64,000 nucleotides of DNA from Pelagibacterium halotolerans B2 (GCF_000230555.1 NC_016078.1:3880838-3944837); one strand, 5' to 3'. Numbered from the stretch's first letter, positions 24,694-33,305 are shown. Notes: generated by a model not told the origin, from the sequence alone. A program made the numbers and translations.

Positions 24694-25529
24694 TTGACGG
24701 CTCCCGAAGTGATGCCGCGGATCAATTGCCGCGAGAAGATGAGATAGAGAACCAGAACCGGGATGATGGCGAGGGTGAGCGCCGCCAGCACCGCGTTCCA
24801 GTTGGTCACGAACTGCCCGATGAACACCTGCGCCCCCAGCGTCACTGTCTTTGTCGCCTCGGCCGGCGCCAGGATCAGCGGAAACCACAGATCGTTCCAG
24901 ATCGGGATCATCGTGAACACCGCCACCGTCGCCATGGCCGGGCGCACCAGCGGCAGCACCAGCGTGAAAAAGATCCGGTATTCCGATAGCCCGTCCACCC
25001 GCCCGGCGTTCTTGAGATCGGCGGAAACCGTGCGCATGAATTCCGAAAGAATGAAGATCGCCAGCGGCAGCCCCTGCGCCGTGTAAACAAGGATCAGCGC
25101 CGTATGGGTGTTGACCAGCCCGGTCGCCACCATGATCTGCAGGATCGCGACAGTCCCCAGCCTTATGGGGATCATGATCCCCAGCGCCAGATAGAGCGCC
25201 ATCAGCGGATTGCCCTTGAAGCGATATTCCGAGAGCGCAAACGCCGCCATGGCGCCAAACAGCAACACGCAGAACAGCGACGCCACCGTCACGATCAGCG
25301 AATTCTGGAAATAGAGCAGGAAATCGCCCTGGTTGGTCACCGTTTCGAACCCGATCAGCGAAAAGCTTTCCGGGCCGGGCAGGGCCAGCGGATCGGAAAA
25401 GATCGCCCGCCGGTCCTTGAAGGCGTTGATGACCACGACAAACACAGGAAACAGCGCGATCAGCGTATATCCGATCAAAACCGCATGGGCGGCAAAAGCG
25501 CGGGGCAGGGAGGCTCGGGCCGTATTCAT
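24690..25529 (-). CDS. Sugar ABC transporter permease 2 (MalG type)
   Basis: 279 residues, six membrane helices beginning at AAHAVLIGYTLIALFPVFVV. The EAA-type loop is NAGRVDGLSEYRIFFTLVLP, and the protein ends in SRQLIRGITSGAVK like other MalG/LacG permeases. The first base of its ATG is the last base of the previous stop (TGATG). Partner of the upstream permease. Confidence 0.9.
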   Translation of the reverse strand: MNTARASLPRAFAAHAVLIGYTLIALFPVFVVVINAFKDRRAIFSDPLALPGPESFSLIGFETVTNQGDFLLYFQNSLIVTVASLFCVLLFGAMAAFALSEYRFKGNPLMALYLALGIMIPIRLGTVAILQIMVATGLVNTHTALILVYTAQGLPLAIFILSEFMRTVSADLKNAGRVDGLSEYRIFFTLVLPLVRPAMATVAVFTMIPIWNDLWFPLILAPAEATKTVTLGAQVFIGQFVTNWNAVLAALTLAIIPVLVLYLIFSRQLIRGITSGAVK

Positions 25530-26464
25530 CAGAACTGATACCTCCGCAGCCGCGTCTGGATACCGAACAGATAGATCGAAACTCCAACGAGAATGATCAG
25601 GAACATCATCGTCGCAATCGCCGAACCCATATTGGGGTCGCCCTGCTGGAGCTGGAACCCGAAGAAGGTGCGATAGAGCAGCGTGCCCAGAATGTCGGTC
25701 GATCCGTTCGGCCCCGCCTGCGCCCCCTGGCTGACATAGATCAGATCGAAGGCGTTGAAATTGCCAACGAAGGTCAGGATCGAAATGATGCCGATGGTCG
25801 GCAGGATCAGCGGAAGCTGGATCTTGAAGAACTGCTTGGCCCCCGTCACCCCGTCGATTTCTGCCGCCTCGATCACCTCGTCGGGGATCGAGAGCAGCGC
25901 CGCATAAATCAGCATCATGGGAATGCCCACGAACTGCCAGACCGAAACCAGCGCCAGCGTGGTCAGCGCCGCGCCTTCCTGGCCCAGCCATGGCGAAAAC
26001 AGGCTCCGCAGCCCGATGGCATCGAGCATGTTGGGCGCGATGCCCCACAGCGGCGACAGGATCAGCTTCCACACGAACCCCACGATCACGAAGGACAGGA
26101 TCGTGGGGATAAAGATCGCCGTGCGATAAAAACCCCGCAGCCGCAGATTGGGATTGGACAGGATCGCCGCCAGCAACACCCCGATGGGGTTCTGCACGAT
26201 CATGTGGATGACAAAGAACCAGAAATTGTTGGCCAGCGCGTTCCAGAAGCTTTGCGCCCACCGCGGATCGAAAAACAGCGTTATGAAATTGCCCAGCCCC
26301 ACAAAGGCGCGCTCGCCATCCACAGTGTTGAACAGCGACTGGAACAGCGTCGAAAACAGCGGGATGATCATGATGGCGGTATAGACAAGCACCGCCGGCG
26401 CCAGAAAAACGACGATATGCCAGCGCCGCGCCGGTTTGTGCTCTGTGGGAGCGGAAGCCGCCAT
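25529..26464 (-). CDS. Sugar ABC transporter permease 1 (MalF type)
   Basis: 311 residues; start at the ATG encoding MAASAPTEHKPARR, preceded by AAGGGA. Six membrane helices, the first at HIVVFLAPAVLVYTAIMIIP. EAA loop EAAEIDGVTGAKQFFKIQLPL. Located between the binding-protein gene and the second permease. A repeat-filled gap of about 185 nt separates it from the binding-protein gene. Confidence 0.9.
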   Translation of the reverse strand: MAASAPTEHKPARRWHIVVFLAPAVLVYTAIMIIPLFSTLFQSLFNTVDGERAFVGLGNFITLFFDPRWAQSFWNALANNFWFFVIHMIVQNPIGVLLAAILSNPNLRLRGFYRTAIFIPTILSFVIVGFVWKLILSPLWGIAPNMLDAIGLRSLFSPWLGQEGAALTTLALVSVWQFVGIPMMLIYAALLSIPDEVIEAAEIDGVTGAKQFFKIQLPLILPTIGIISILTFVGNFNAFDLIYVSQGAQAGPNGSTDILGTLLYRTFFGFQLQQGDPNMGSAIATMMFLIILVGVSIYLFGIQTRLRRYQF

Positions 26465-26520
26465 GATGGTTGTTCCCTTGCAAGGTCGGGCAGCGTTGCT
26501 GCCCGAAACAGGCACTGAGT

Positions 26521-26640
26521 TTGTGGCGCCCCTTCACCCCAGCCCTCTCCCCAAGGGGAGAGGGAGCGGTCGCGCCCGGGGTCCGGCTTAACCCTCGCCC
26601 CTTGGGGGAGAGGGTGGCCGGCAGGCCGGTGAGGGGGCGC
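26521..26640. repeat. Inverted pair of CCCTCTCCCC palindromes (family D)
   Basis: Hairpins CCCTCTCCCC/GGGGAGAGGG and CCCTCGCCCC/GGGGGAGAGGG are enclosed by outer arms GGCGCCCCTTC and GAGGGGGCGCC. It lies between the binding-protein and permease genes of the operon. Close relatives of this element lie inside the reading frame of cobN (51255-51420, 52112-52275), and a short one is at 39282-39302. Confidence 0.8.
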
Positions 26641-26649
26641 CGAAGGCGT

Positions 26650-27921
26650 TTACTCGTCGAACATGCCCGGCGTGTACCAGCTTTCGAGCCCGGACTGGAT
26701 CGCAGCCGCCGCCTCTTCCGGCGTCTCGGTGCCGGCCAGAACGTTGGACGCATGCAGCCAGTTGTCGTTTTCCAGGTTCGGCGTGCCGCGCGACAGGATC
26801 GCGTAGGTCGGGCGGATCGTCGATTCACAGGTCTCGCGCCAGGAAACGAACTCGTTGGCAAGTTCGTTCTCGATGGTCACAGGATCGCTCGACAGCCCGA
26901 AGAACCCGGGAAGCGCATTGGCATAAAGGCTGGCAAATTCGGCCGAGGCCACCCAGTTGAGGAAGGCGCGCGCCTCCTCGGGGTGTTCGGTCGCAGCGTT
27001 CATCCCGATCCCGATATCGTTGTGATCGGAAATATAGCAGGTGTCGCCTTCAGCCGGCACCGGGGGCGGGAAGGCGCCCAGCTCGAAATCGGCCTGTTCT
27101 TCAAACAGCGCGATTTCCCACGAACCGGCCGGGAAGATCGCCGCACGGCCAAGCGTGAAGAGGTTCTGGCTGTCGGGATAGGTCTGGGCCAGATAGCCGT
27201 CGCCGGCATATTCGCCCCAGCGGGCCAGAACGCGCAGCGGCTCGGTCCATTCCTCGTCGGTGAATTTGGCCTCGCCCGAAATCAGCGCCAGGCGCCCTTC
27301 TTCACCCGCCCAATAGGCTGGGCCGATATTGTGATAGCCCATCGAGGCCGATTCCCACTGATCCACAGCGCCGATGGCCAGCGGAATATAGGTCCCGTCT
27401 TCCTTGATGGCGTCGAGAACCGCGAAGAATTCCTCCTCGGTCGTGGGTTCTTCCAGCCCCAGTTCGGCAAACGCATCGGCATTGTAGATAAAGCCGTGGA
27501 TCACCGAAGCCATGGGCACGCAGAACGGGGTCGAGCCATCGTCCGTGTTCCAGGCCGATTTGGCGACGTCCGAAAAGTTCGAAATGCCTTCCAGATCGTC
27601 GAGCGGGGCCAGATAGCCCGCTTCGAACAGCGCCAGCGAGGCATCGAACGGCCGGCAGGTAATCAGATCGCCCGCCGAGCCCGCATCGAGCTTGGCGTTG
27701 AGCGCCGCATTGTATTCGGTCGGCGCCGTGGGGGCGAAATTGAGCGTGATGCCCGGATTGGCTTCCTCGAAGGCCGGGATCAGCGTGTTCTGCCAGATGG
27801 TCAGATCGTCATTGCGCCAGCTTTCGATGGTCAGCGTCACGTCCTGGGCCAGCAACGGCGTTGCGGTCAGGGCGAGGGCTAAACCGGCGCTTGTGCATAG
27901 CAGTCTCGATTTCGAGATCAT
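26650..27921 (-). CDS. Sugar ABC transporter, periplasmic binding protein
   Basis: 423 residues with a signal peptide cleaved after LLA (residue about 25, before QDVTL). The mature protein is a family 1 solute-binding protein: TIESWRNDDLTIWQNTLIPAFEEANPG is the classic start of sugar-binding proteins of the MsmE/NgcE-like type. It is acidic, with many Asp/Glu and few Lys, which may suit a halotolerant host. Together with the two permeases and the ATPase it forms a complete importer. Its place after murQ and opposite nagA suggests an amino sugar or a muropeptide-derived sugar as substrate. Good ribosome site GAGAGGA. Confidence 0.9.
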   Translation of the reverse strand: MISKSRLLCTSAGLALALTATPLLAQDVTLTIESWRNDDLTIWQNTLIPAFEEANPGITLNFAPTAPTEYNAALNAKLDAGSAGDLITCRPFDASLALFEAGYLAPLDDLEGISNFSDVAKSAWNTDDGSTPFCVPMASVIHGFIYNADAFAELGLEEPTTEEEFFAVLDAIKEDGTYIPLAIGAVDQWESASMGYHNIGPAYWAGEEGRLALISGEAKFTDEEWTEPLRVLARWGEYAGDGYLAQTYPDSQNLFTLGRAAIFPAGSWEIALFEEQADFELGAFPPPVPAEGDTCYISDHNDIGIGMNAATEHPEEARAFLNWVASAEFASLYANALPGFFGLSSDPVTIENELANEFVSWRETCESTIRPTYAILSRGTPNLENDNWLHASNVLAGTETPEEAAAAIQSGLESWYTPGMFDE

Positions 27922-27942
27922 GATGGTTCCTCTCTTGTTGAA

Positions 27943-27967
27943 CCCGTCCGGAAAGCCTCCGGGCGGG
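27943..27967 (-). repeat. Intercistronic hairpin between murQ and the binding-protein gene
   Basis: CCCGTCCGGA/TCCGGGCGGG stem with one G-T wobble and loop AAGCC. No T run follows, so it is more likely an mRNA-stability or partial-termination structure. Confidence 0.5.
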
Positions 27968-27989
27968 CGTTCCCTCGTCGGGCAAGGCT

Positions 27990-28892
27990 TTATGGGCGGC
28001 CCAAAAGGGCCAGTGCCTTGCGTACGACACCGCCCGATTGCGCAAGCACTTGCTGCGCCTCGGACAGATCTTTTGCGCCCGCCGCCAGAAGGATAGCGGG
28101 CTTGACTTCGTTGTGAGCCGTTTGCATGGCCTTTGCCGCCACATCGGGTCCAACCCCCGCGATGCGCGCCACGATGCCGGTGGCTCGGAGCACCAACTTG
28201 TCATTGTCGGCTGTGACATTGACCATGAAATTGTCGTGCACATGCCCCATTCGCACCCCGATCAGGGTGGAGAGCATGTTGAGCGCCGCTTTCTGCGCGG
28301 TGCCCGCCGCCATCCGCGTGGAGCCCGAAATCACTTCCGCGCCGCTTGCCAGAAGGATCGAAACATCGGCATCGGCCAGCAGCGGCGCGCCGCCATTTCC
28401 CGCAATGCCCACGGTTTTCGCACCGGCCCGCTTTGCCGCCCGCAACGCGGCGACCGTATAGCGCGTCGTCCCGCTCGCCGAAATGCAGATCGCGCAATCC
28501 TTGGGCCCGATATCGAGCGCGCCGACATCGGCCCCGCCCTGCGCCGCATCGTCTTCGGGCCCGCCAAGCAATTCCTGCGTCATCGCCAGCCCGCCCGCCA
28601 TGACGATCACGATGCGGTCGCGCGCAATGCCATAGGTCTGGGGAATTTCCAGCGCATCGGTTAGCGCGATCAGCCCGGGGCTACCCGCGCCCACATAGAT
28701 CAGCCGCCCGCCCGCCTTGAGCGCTTGGACACCCAGTTCGGCGGCTTTGGCAATGTCCGGAATGGCCGCGGTAACGGCATTGAGGCCGCGTTTCTGGCCG
28801 TCGAGCAGGGCGGAAAGAATGGCGGCATCGTCCCAGCCGTCCAGCCCGGCATAGAGGGGATCGGCATGTTCGGTGGGCACGAGCGCACTCAT
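27990..28892 (-). CDS. murQ: N-acetylmuramic acid 6-phosphate etherase MurQ
   Basis: 300 residues, normal length. The SIS fold shows YVGAGSPGLIALTDALEIPQTYG, the sugar-phosphate loop CISASGTTRYTVAALRAAK and the family signature ASGAEVISGSTRMAAGTAQKA with the catalytic Glu. MurQ cleaves the lactyl ether of MurNAc-6-phosphate to GlcNAc-6-phosphate and D-lactate. With NagA and the deaminase encoded divergently this gives a full route to fructose 6-phosphate. A kinase or PTS that would make MurNAc-6-phosphate is not in the window. Start ATG has GAGG 6 nt upstream; first gene of the leftward operon. Confidence 0.92.
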   Translation of the reverse strand: MSALVPTEHADPLYAGLDGWDDAAILSALLDGQKRGLNAVTAAIPDIAKAAELGVQALKAGGRLIYVGAGSPGLIALTDALEIPQTYGIARDRIVIVMAGGLAMTQELLGGPEDDAAQGGADVGALDIGPKDCAICISASGTTRYTVAALRAAKRAGAKTVGIAGNGGAPLLADADVSILLASGAEVISGSTRMAAGTAQKAALNMLSTLIGVRMGHVHDNFMVNVTADNDKLVLRATGIVARIAGVGPDVAAKAMQTAHNEVKPAILLAAGAKDLSEAQQVLAQSGGVVRKALALLGRP

Positions 28893-28979
28893 GACCGCCC
28901 TCGCGCGCCGGTTCCGATCAGCATGTCGCCCCTTCGTGGCATGCACAATCCTCCTGTTGCCTCGATAATGCCAAAAAAG

Positions 28980-29000
28980 TACCACTTGTCCAGTGGGGTA
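28980..29000. promoter_or_regulatory. GntR-type operator in the murQ/gntR divergent region
   Basis: CCACT, TGTCC, AGTGG at 28982-28996 forms a 5-bp-arm palindrome, flanked by TA on the left and GGTA on the right (TACCACT/AGTGGGGTA). HutC-subfamily GntR regulators of amino-sugar genes bind similar short palindromes. It lies 88 nt before the murQ start. Confidence 0.55.
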
Positions 29001-29095
29001 TTACGAAATTGTCTTGAACGGCCATCCGAGCTCTCGCCAACCTCCCCTGTATCGGGGCGTTTCGTCACTTTTTACAAAATTTCCGATCTGCCAGC

Positions 29096-29123
29096 TTGGC
29101 CAATGGTCTATTATTGGTATTAT
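29096..29123 (+). promoter_or_regulatory. Probable promoter of the gntR-nagB-nagA operon
   Basis: TTGGCC (29096-29101), 16 nt, then TATTAT (29118-29123). CCAAT/ATTGG arms (29100-29117) lie between the two boxes. Confidence 0.45.
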
Positions 29124-29185
29124 ATCCGCAAAAAGGGGTGCCGGCGTCGGGCCGGACGAGGGAGCCGGCCCATGAGTGCCAGTCA

Positions 29186-29944
29186 ATGAGTGCCACCATC
29201 GAGGATATTTTCAGAAAGACCGCAGGCGCCCCCAGCGGCGGTCCGCTCTATATGCGCCTGCGCCGTTCCATAGAGGATGCGGTCAAATCGGGCCTCATCA
29301 ATCCCGGCGATGCGCTGCCCTCCGAGCGCGACATCGCCGCCACCGCCGAGATTTCCCGTGTCACCGTGCGCAAGGCCGTCCAGCACCTCGTGGCCGATGG
29401 CATCCTGATCCAGCGCCATGGATCGGGCACCTTCGTCGCGCCCACCGTCCAGCGCGTCGAACAATCGCTCTCCAGCCTCACCTCGTTCACCGAGGACATG
29501 GCGCGGCGCGGCATGACGCTCAGTTCCCAATGGCTCGATCGGGGCCTTTACGATCCCTCCAACGAGGAAACCGTCATTCTGGGCCTTGGCGCCGGCGAAA
29601 AGGTCGCCCGCATCGCCCGCCTGCGCGTTGCCGATGGCAACCCCCTGGCCATCGAGCGCGCCTCGCTCGCCGCCTCTGTGCTGCCCGATCCCGACGCCGT
29701 CGAAAATTCGCTCTACGCCAAGCTCGACCAGACGGGCAACCGCCCGGTGCGCGCCATCCAGCGCATAGCCGCGGTCAATCTGGGCAAAAACGATGCCGAA
29801 TTGCTCGATGTCGCCCCCGGCGCCGCCAGCCTGCGCATCGAGCGCACCTCCTATCTCGCTTCGGGCAGGATCGTTGAATTCACCCGCTCCATCTATCGCG
29901 GCGACGCCTATGATTTCGTCGCCGAACTGCGCCTTCAAACGTGA
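29186..29944 (+). CDS. GntR-family (HutC/UTRA) transcriptional regulator
   Basis: 252 residues. Winged helix at about 20-85 (LYMRLRRSIEDAVKSGLI, then LPSERDIAATAEISRVTVRKAVQHLVADGILIQRHGSGTFV), followed by the UTRA effector domain (LSSLTSFTEDMARRGMTLSSQ, then KVARIARLRVADGNPLAIERASL). The UTRA domain in this group binds sugar phosphates such as GlcNAc-6-P or GlcN-6-P. Start ATG at 29186 overlaps the stop of a five-codon frame (29172-29189) that has the better ribosome site. It stands divergent from murQ and heads the deaminase-nagA transcript, so it most likely controls both arms. Confidence 0.9.
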   Translation: MSATIEDIFRKTAGAPSGGPLYMRLRRSIEDAVKSGLINPGDALPSERDIAATAEISRVTVRKAVQHLVADGILIQRHGSGTFVAPTVQRVEQSLSSLTSFTEDMARRGMTLSSQWLDRGLYDPSNEETVILGLGAGEKVARIARLRVADGNPLAIERASLAASVLPDPDAVENSLYAKLDQTGNRPVRAIQRIAAVNLGKNDAELLDVAPGAASLRIERTSYLASGRIVEFTRSIYRGDAYDFVAELRLQT

Positions 29945-29987
29945 GCGCGGTCAGAAAAAGTTGCAGACTTTTTCGGTTCGACCGCGC
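29945..29987. repeat. Family A-like palindrome, variant sequence
   Basis: Outer arms GCGCGGTC/GACCGCGC, inner arms GAAAAAGT/ACTTTTTC, then GACCAAACAAGAAGC. Starts at the base after the gntR stop and precedes the deaminase gene. Confidence 0.75.
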
Positions 29988-30041
29988 GACCAAACAAGAA
30001 GCACCGTGCGACAAAACAGGAAGTTAGGATTTATTGCCGGC

Positions 30042-31067
30042 ATGACCCAGACCCATATGAAGCGCGAAATCGCCGAGATCCCCGCCGCCGTTTCCCGCCT
30101 GCTCGGCGAGGGCCGCCCGGCGCTCGATGCGGCCGCCAAGGCGCTGGCCGGTGCCGATCCGCGCCTCGTCATAACCATCGCCCGCGGCTCGTCCGATCAT
30201 GCGGCGAGCTATTTCAAATATGCTTGCGAGCTTGCCACCGGCACCCCCGTCGCCTCGGTCGGCCCCTCCATCGCCTCGATCTATGGCGTCGATCTCAAGC
30301 TCGACCGCGCCGCCGCCATCGGCATTTCCCAGTCCGGCAAAAGCCCCGACATCGTCGCCATGCTGCAAAGCGCCTCGCGCTCGGGCGCAACCGCCATCGC
30401 CATCACCAACACCCCGGCCTCCCCATTGGCCGAGGCGGCTCATCACGTCATCGACATTTGCGCCGGAACCGAGCAATCGGTGGCCGCCACCAAGACCTTC
30501 GTGACCTCCGCGGTCGCCGGTCTGGCTCTCGTTGCCGGCTGGACGGGCGACAGGGCCCTGCTCGGTGCCCTCGACGCCCTTCCCGAAGCGCTCGAAAATG
30601 CGCTTTCCTGCGACTGGTCGCCCCTTGTCGAAGCCACGGCCAATGCCAATTCGCTTTACGTGCTCGGCCGCGGCCCGGGCGCCGCCATCGCCCACGAAGC
30701 GGCGCTCAAATTCAAGGAAACCTCGGGCCTGCATGCCGAGGCCTATTCCACCGCCGAAGTGCTGCACGGCCCCGCCGCCATCGTCCAGAAAGGGTTCCCC
30801 GTCCTTGCGCTCAGCGCGGCGGACAAGGCCCGTTCCTCGATCCTTGAAACCTGCGCCCTTCTGGCCGGGCAGGGTGGTTCGGTTTTCGTCACCGATTCCC
30901 AACCCGGCGCCGGTATTGCGCTTCCCGTTGCCCGCACCGGCCATCCGCTGACCGATCCAATCGCGCTGGTCGTCTCGTTTTACGGCTTCATCGAAGCGCT
31001 GGCCCGCCATCGCGGCTTTAACCCCGACGAGCCCCCGCATCTGCGCAAGGTAACCTCGACCCTATGA
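30042..31067 (+). CDS. SIS-domain glucosamine-6-phosphate deaminase (NagB-II like)
   Basis: 341 residues, matching the two-SIS-domain NagB-II/GlmS-isomerase-like family and not the classical NagB. First SIS domain: ITIARGSSDHAASYFKYACE and GISQSGKSPDIVAML; second: LGRGPGAAIAHEAALKFKE, then HAEAYSTAEVLHGP. The glutaminase domain of GlmS is absent, so the protein probably works in the deaminating direction, converting GlcN-6-P to fructose-6-P and ammonia. The ATG at 30042 has only a weak ribosome site; 30057 is an alternative. The stop overlaps nagA (ATGA). Confidence 0.88.
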   Translation: MTQTHMKREIAEIPAAVSRLLGEGRPALDAAAKALAGADPRLVITIARGSSDHAASYFKYACELATGTPVASVGPSIASIYGVDLKLDRAAAIGISQSGKSPDIVAMLQSASRSGATAIAITNTPASPLAEAAHHVIDICAGTEQSVAATKTFVTSAVAGLALVAGWTGDRALLGALDALPEALENALSCDWSPLVEATANANSLYVLGRGPGAAIAHEAALKFKETSGLHAEAYSTAEVLHGPAAIVQKGFPVLALSAADKARSSILETCALLAGQGGSVFVTDSQPGAGIALPVARTGHPLTDPIALVVSFYGFIEALARHRGFNPDEPPHLRKVTSTL

Positions 31068-32215
31068 CAATGTTTTCGCTCTCGGCACCGAAAATCTTTG
31101 ATGGCCAGTCCTGGCACGAAGGTCGCGTCGTCCTGGTCGAGGACGACCGCGTCAAAGCCATTCTTCACCCCGCCGACGTCCCGGACGGCACCGCCGAAAT
31201 CGATCTTGGCCACGGCATGCTGGTGCCCGGCTTCATCGATCTGCAGGTCAACGGCGCCGGCGGCGTCCTGTTCAATGAGGACCGCAGCGTGGGTGGCCTG
31301 CAAGAACTCTGCGCCGCCAATTTCCAGTTCGGCACCACGGCCCTGCTGCCCACCCTCGTCACCGATACGCGCGAGGTCACGCGCCAGGCCCTTGATGCCG
31401 GCATGGCCGCCAGCGCGCAAAAAGTGCCAGGCTTTATCGGCCTTCATATCGAAGGGCCGCACCTCTCGGTCGCCCGCAAGGGCGCCCATAATCCCGATTA
31501 TGTCCGCCCCATGGACGAAGCGGATTTGCTCGCGCTCCTGAAAGCCCGGCAGGCCATGCCCGCGCTTCTGACCACTGTTGCGGTGGAATCGGTTGGCCCC
31601 GACCAGATCGCCCGGCTGGCTCAGGCAGGCGTCACCGTTTCGCTCGGCCATTCCGATACCGGCATTGCCGGCGCGGTGCTGGCCTTTGAAGCGGGTGCAA
31701 CCATGGTCACCCACCTGTTCAACGCCATGAGCCAGCTTGGCAACCGCGAACCGGGCCTTGTTGGCGCCGCGCTCGCCAATGGCGTCTGGGCCGGCCTCAT
31801 CGCCGATGGCATCCATGTCGATCCGGCAACCATCGGCATCGCGCTGCGCGCCAAGAGAGGACCGGGAAAGGTCTTTCTCGTCACCGATGCCATGTCCCCC
31901 ATGGGCACCGACATGACCGGCTTTACCCTCAATGGCCGCGACATCGTCCGCGCCGATGGTGCGCTGCGGCTGGCCGATGGCACCCTGGCCGGAGCCGATC
32001 TCACCATGATCGACGCCGTCGCCTATATGCACAGGACCATCGGGCTCGATCTGGCCGAGGTCCTGCGCATGGCCTCGCTTTACCCCGCCCGGGCCATCGG
32101 GCTCGCCGAAACGATCGGGCATCTGGGCTCGGGCGCCGCGGCGTCCATGGTGCACCTGTCTGATGATTTGGGTGTTGAGGGCGTCTGGGTCGAAGGCGAC
32201 AAGGTTTTTGGCTGA
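31064..32215 (+). CDS. nagA: N-acetylglucosamine-6-phosphate deacetylase NagA
   Basis: 383 residues, normal length. Amidohydrolase fold: the entry strand GFIDLQVNGAGGVLF, HIEGPHLSVARKGAHN with the metal-binding Glu, then SLGHSDTG and THLFNAMSQL with the metal-binding His residues, DGIHVDP, and the catalytic Asp in LVTDAMSPMG. It removes acetate from GlcNAc-6-P, feeding GlcN-6-P to the enzyme encoded just upstream. Translationally coupled to that gene by a 4-nt overlap. Last gene of the rightward operon. Confidence 0.95.
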   Translation: MTMFSLSAPKIFDGQSWHEGRVVLVEDDRVKAILHPADVPDGTAEIDLGHGMLVPGFIDLQVNGAGGVLFNEDRSVGGLQELCAANFQFGTTALLPTLVTDTREVTRQALDAGMAASAQKVPGFIGLHIEGPHLSVARKGAHNPDYVRPMDEADLLALLKARQAMPALLTTVAVESVGPDQIARLAQAGVTVSLGHSDTGIAGAVLAFEAGATMVTHLFNAMSQLGNREPGLVGAALANGVWAGLIADGIHVDPATIGIALRAKRGPGKVFLVTDAMSPMGTDMTGFTLNGRDIVRADGALRLADGTLAGADLTMIDAVAYMHRTIGLDLAEVLRMASLYPARAIGLAETIGHLGSGAAASMVHLSDDLGVEGVWVEGDKVFG

Positions 32216-32261
32216 AGCCGTTAAGGTCTGACCCCATCCGTTCGCTGACCCCCAGCCCTTC

Positions 32262-32362
32262 GCTTCCCCGGCGAAAGCCGGGGCCGAGCAGCGCTGCCCT
32301 AAGCGCCGGCGCCCGAGGCAAAGCACATAGACCCCGGCTTTGGCCGGGGAAGCGCTGGAAGC
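32262..32362. repeat. Paired family C palindromes
   Basis: CTTCCCCGGCGAAAGCCGGGG and CCCCGGCTTTGGCCGGGGAAG form two hairpins inverted to each other, separated by about 45 nt. Same architecture as at 9294-9391. Confidence 0.7.
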
Positions 32363-32392
32363 AAAATCGATGCTGTGTAAACTCAGCGCGCC

Positions 32393-32830
32393 CTAGCTCG
32401 CCTTTTCCAGCAGGTCCACTTCCCCGATGGCGTCGGCCAAAGTCGTGCGGTCGAGCACGGCGCGCGTTGCGTCGGTCACCTTGGAAAACACGTGCCGGAT
32501 TTCGCAATCGTCCTCGCTGCGGCAGTCGATGCACCGCCGATAGGCGATTTTCGAGAGGCAGGGCAGGGGCGCGATCGGCCCATCGATGATGCGCAGCACC
32601 TCCCCGAAGCTCACTTCGCCCGGGGCTTTAAGCAACAGATATCCGCCCGCCTTGCCGCGCTTGGACATCACGATGCCGCTGCGCTTGAGTTCGAGCAGGA
32701 TCTGTTCGAGAAATTTTTTCGGAATGTCCTGCCCGGCGGCGATTTCCGAGATCATCAGGCTTTCGCCTTCGCCGGCGCGCGTCAGCGCCACAAGGGCGCG
32801 CAGGGCGTAGCGGGCTTTTTGCGAAATCAT
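32393..32830 (-). CDS. Rrf2-family transcriptional regulator with Fe-S-type cysteines
   Basis: 145 residues from the ATG encoding MISQKARYALRALVAL, the typical Rrf2 opening; the frame upstream has no good start. Winged helix with the recognition segment KKFLEQILLELKRSGIV and the wing SKRGKAGGYLL. Four Cys (PCLSKI, RRCIDC, EDDCEI) are suitable for an iron-sulfur cluster. These regulators sense iron-sulfur status, redox or cysteine. The cysteine spacing differs from IscR, so it may be a CymR- or RirA-related member. Transcribed away from the VOC gene, with about 127 nt between the starts. Confidence 0.88.
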   Translation of the reverse strand: MISQKARYALRALVALTRAGEGESLMISEIAAGQDIPKKFLEQILLELKRSGIVMSKRGKAGGYLLLKAPGEVSFGEVLRIIDGPIAPLPCLSKIAYRRCIDCRSEDDCEIRHVFSKVTDATRAVLDRTTLADAIGEVDLLEKAS

Positions 32831-32957
32831 CGACACGAGAGGCAGGCGCTCCTCATAAAAGGCGGTTATGTCATAATTGGCCTTGGCCCGCGGCGCAACC
32901 TCTTGACCTTTGTCACAACTCGTATGCCAATATCGCCAGAGCGCGGGGAGGCTGGAA

Positions 32958-33305
32958 ATGGCGCAGGCGACGGGTATAGGCGGGGTGTTCTTTCGTTCGC
33001 GCGACCCCGAGGCGCTGGCCAGATGGTATGAAACCCATCTCGGCGTCCCCGGCTTCTGGGAGCAGGAGACCGGCATGACGGTCTTTGCCCCCTTCAAGCG
33101 CGAAACCGACTATTTCCCTGCCGACAGGCAGTGGATGATAAATTTCCGCGTCGACGATCTTTCGGCCCTCATGGCCGACCTCGGACAGGCCGGAATTGAG
33201 ATCGAAACCCGCGCCGAGTGGGACACCCCCGAAACCGGCCGCTTCGCCCGCATTCACGACCCCGAAGGCAATCCCATCGAATTGTGGGAACCACCCGCAG
33301 GCTGA
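32958..33305 (+). CDS. VOC-family (glyoxalase-like) protein
   Basis: 115 residues forming a single glyoxalase/bleomycin-resistance fold: GIGGVFFRSRDPEALARWYE at the first beta-alpha unit and ARIHDPEGNPIELWEPP at the end, where the last Glu is the usual metal ligand. Strong ribosome site GGGGAGG. VOC proteins include glyoxalases, dioxygenases and epimerases, and short ones of this type are usually annotated only to superfamily. Its divergent neighbour is the Rrf2 regulator, which may control it. Confidence 0.85.
   Translation: MAQATGIGGVFFRSRDPEALARWYETHLGVPGFWEQETGMTVFAPFKRETDYFPADRQWMINFRVDDLSALMADLGQAGIEIETRAEWDTPETGRFARIHDPEGNPIELWEPPAG

Noticed and set aside
24694..25587. Apparent fusion of the oxidoreductase frame with 298 upstream codons
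   Set aside because: The extra part is the out-of-frame reading of the permease gene; the oxidoreductase starts at 24693, overlapping the permease stop.
25530..26861. Long frame extending the second permease upstream to a 723-codon protein
   Set aside because: It reads the first permease and binding-protein genes in the wrong frame and crosses repeats.
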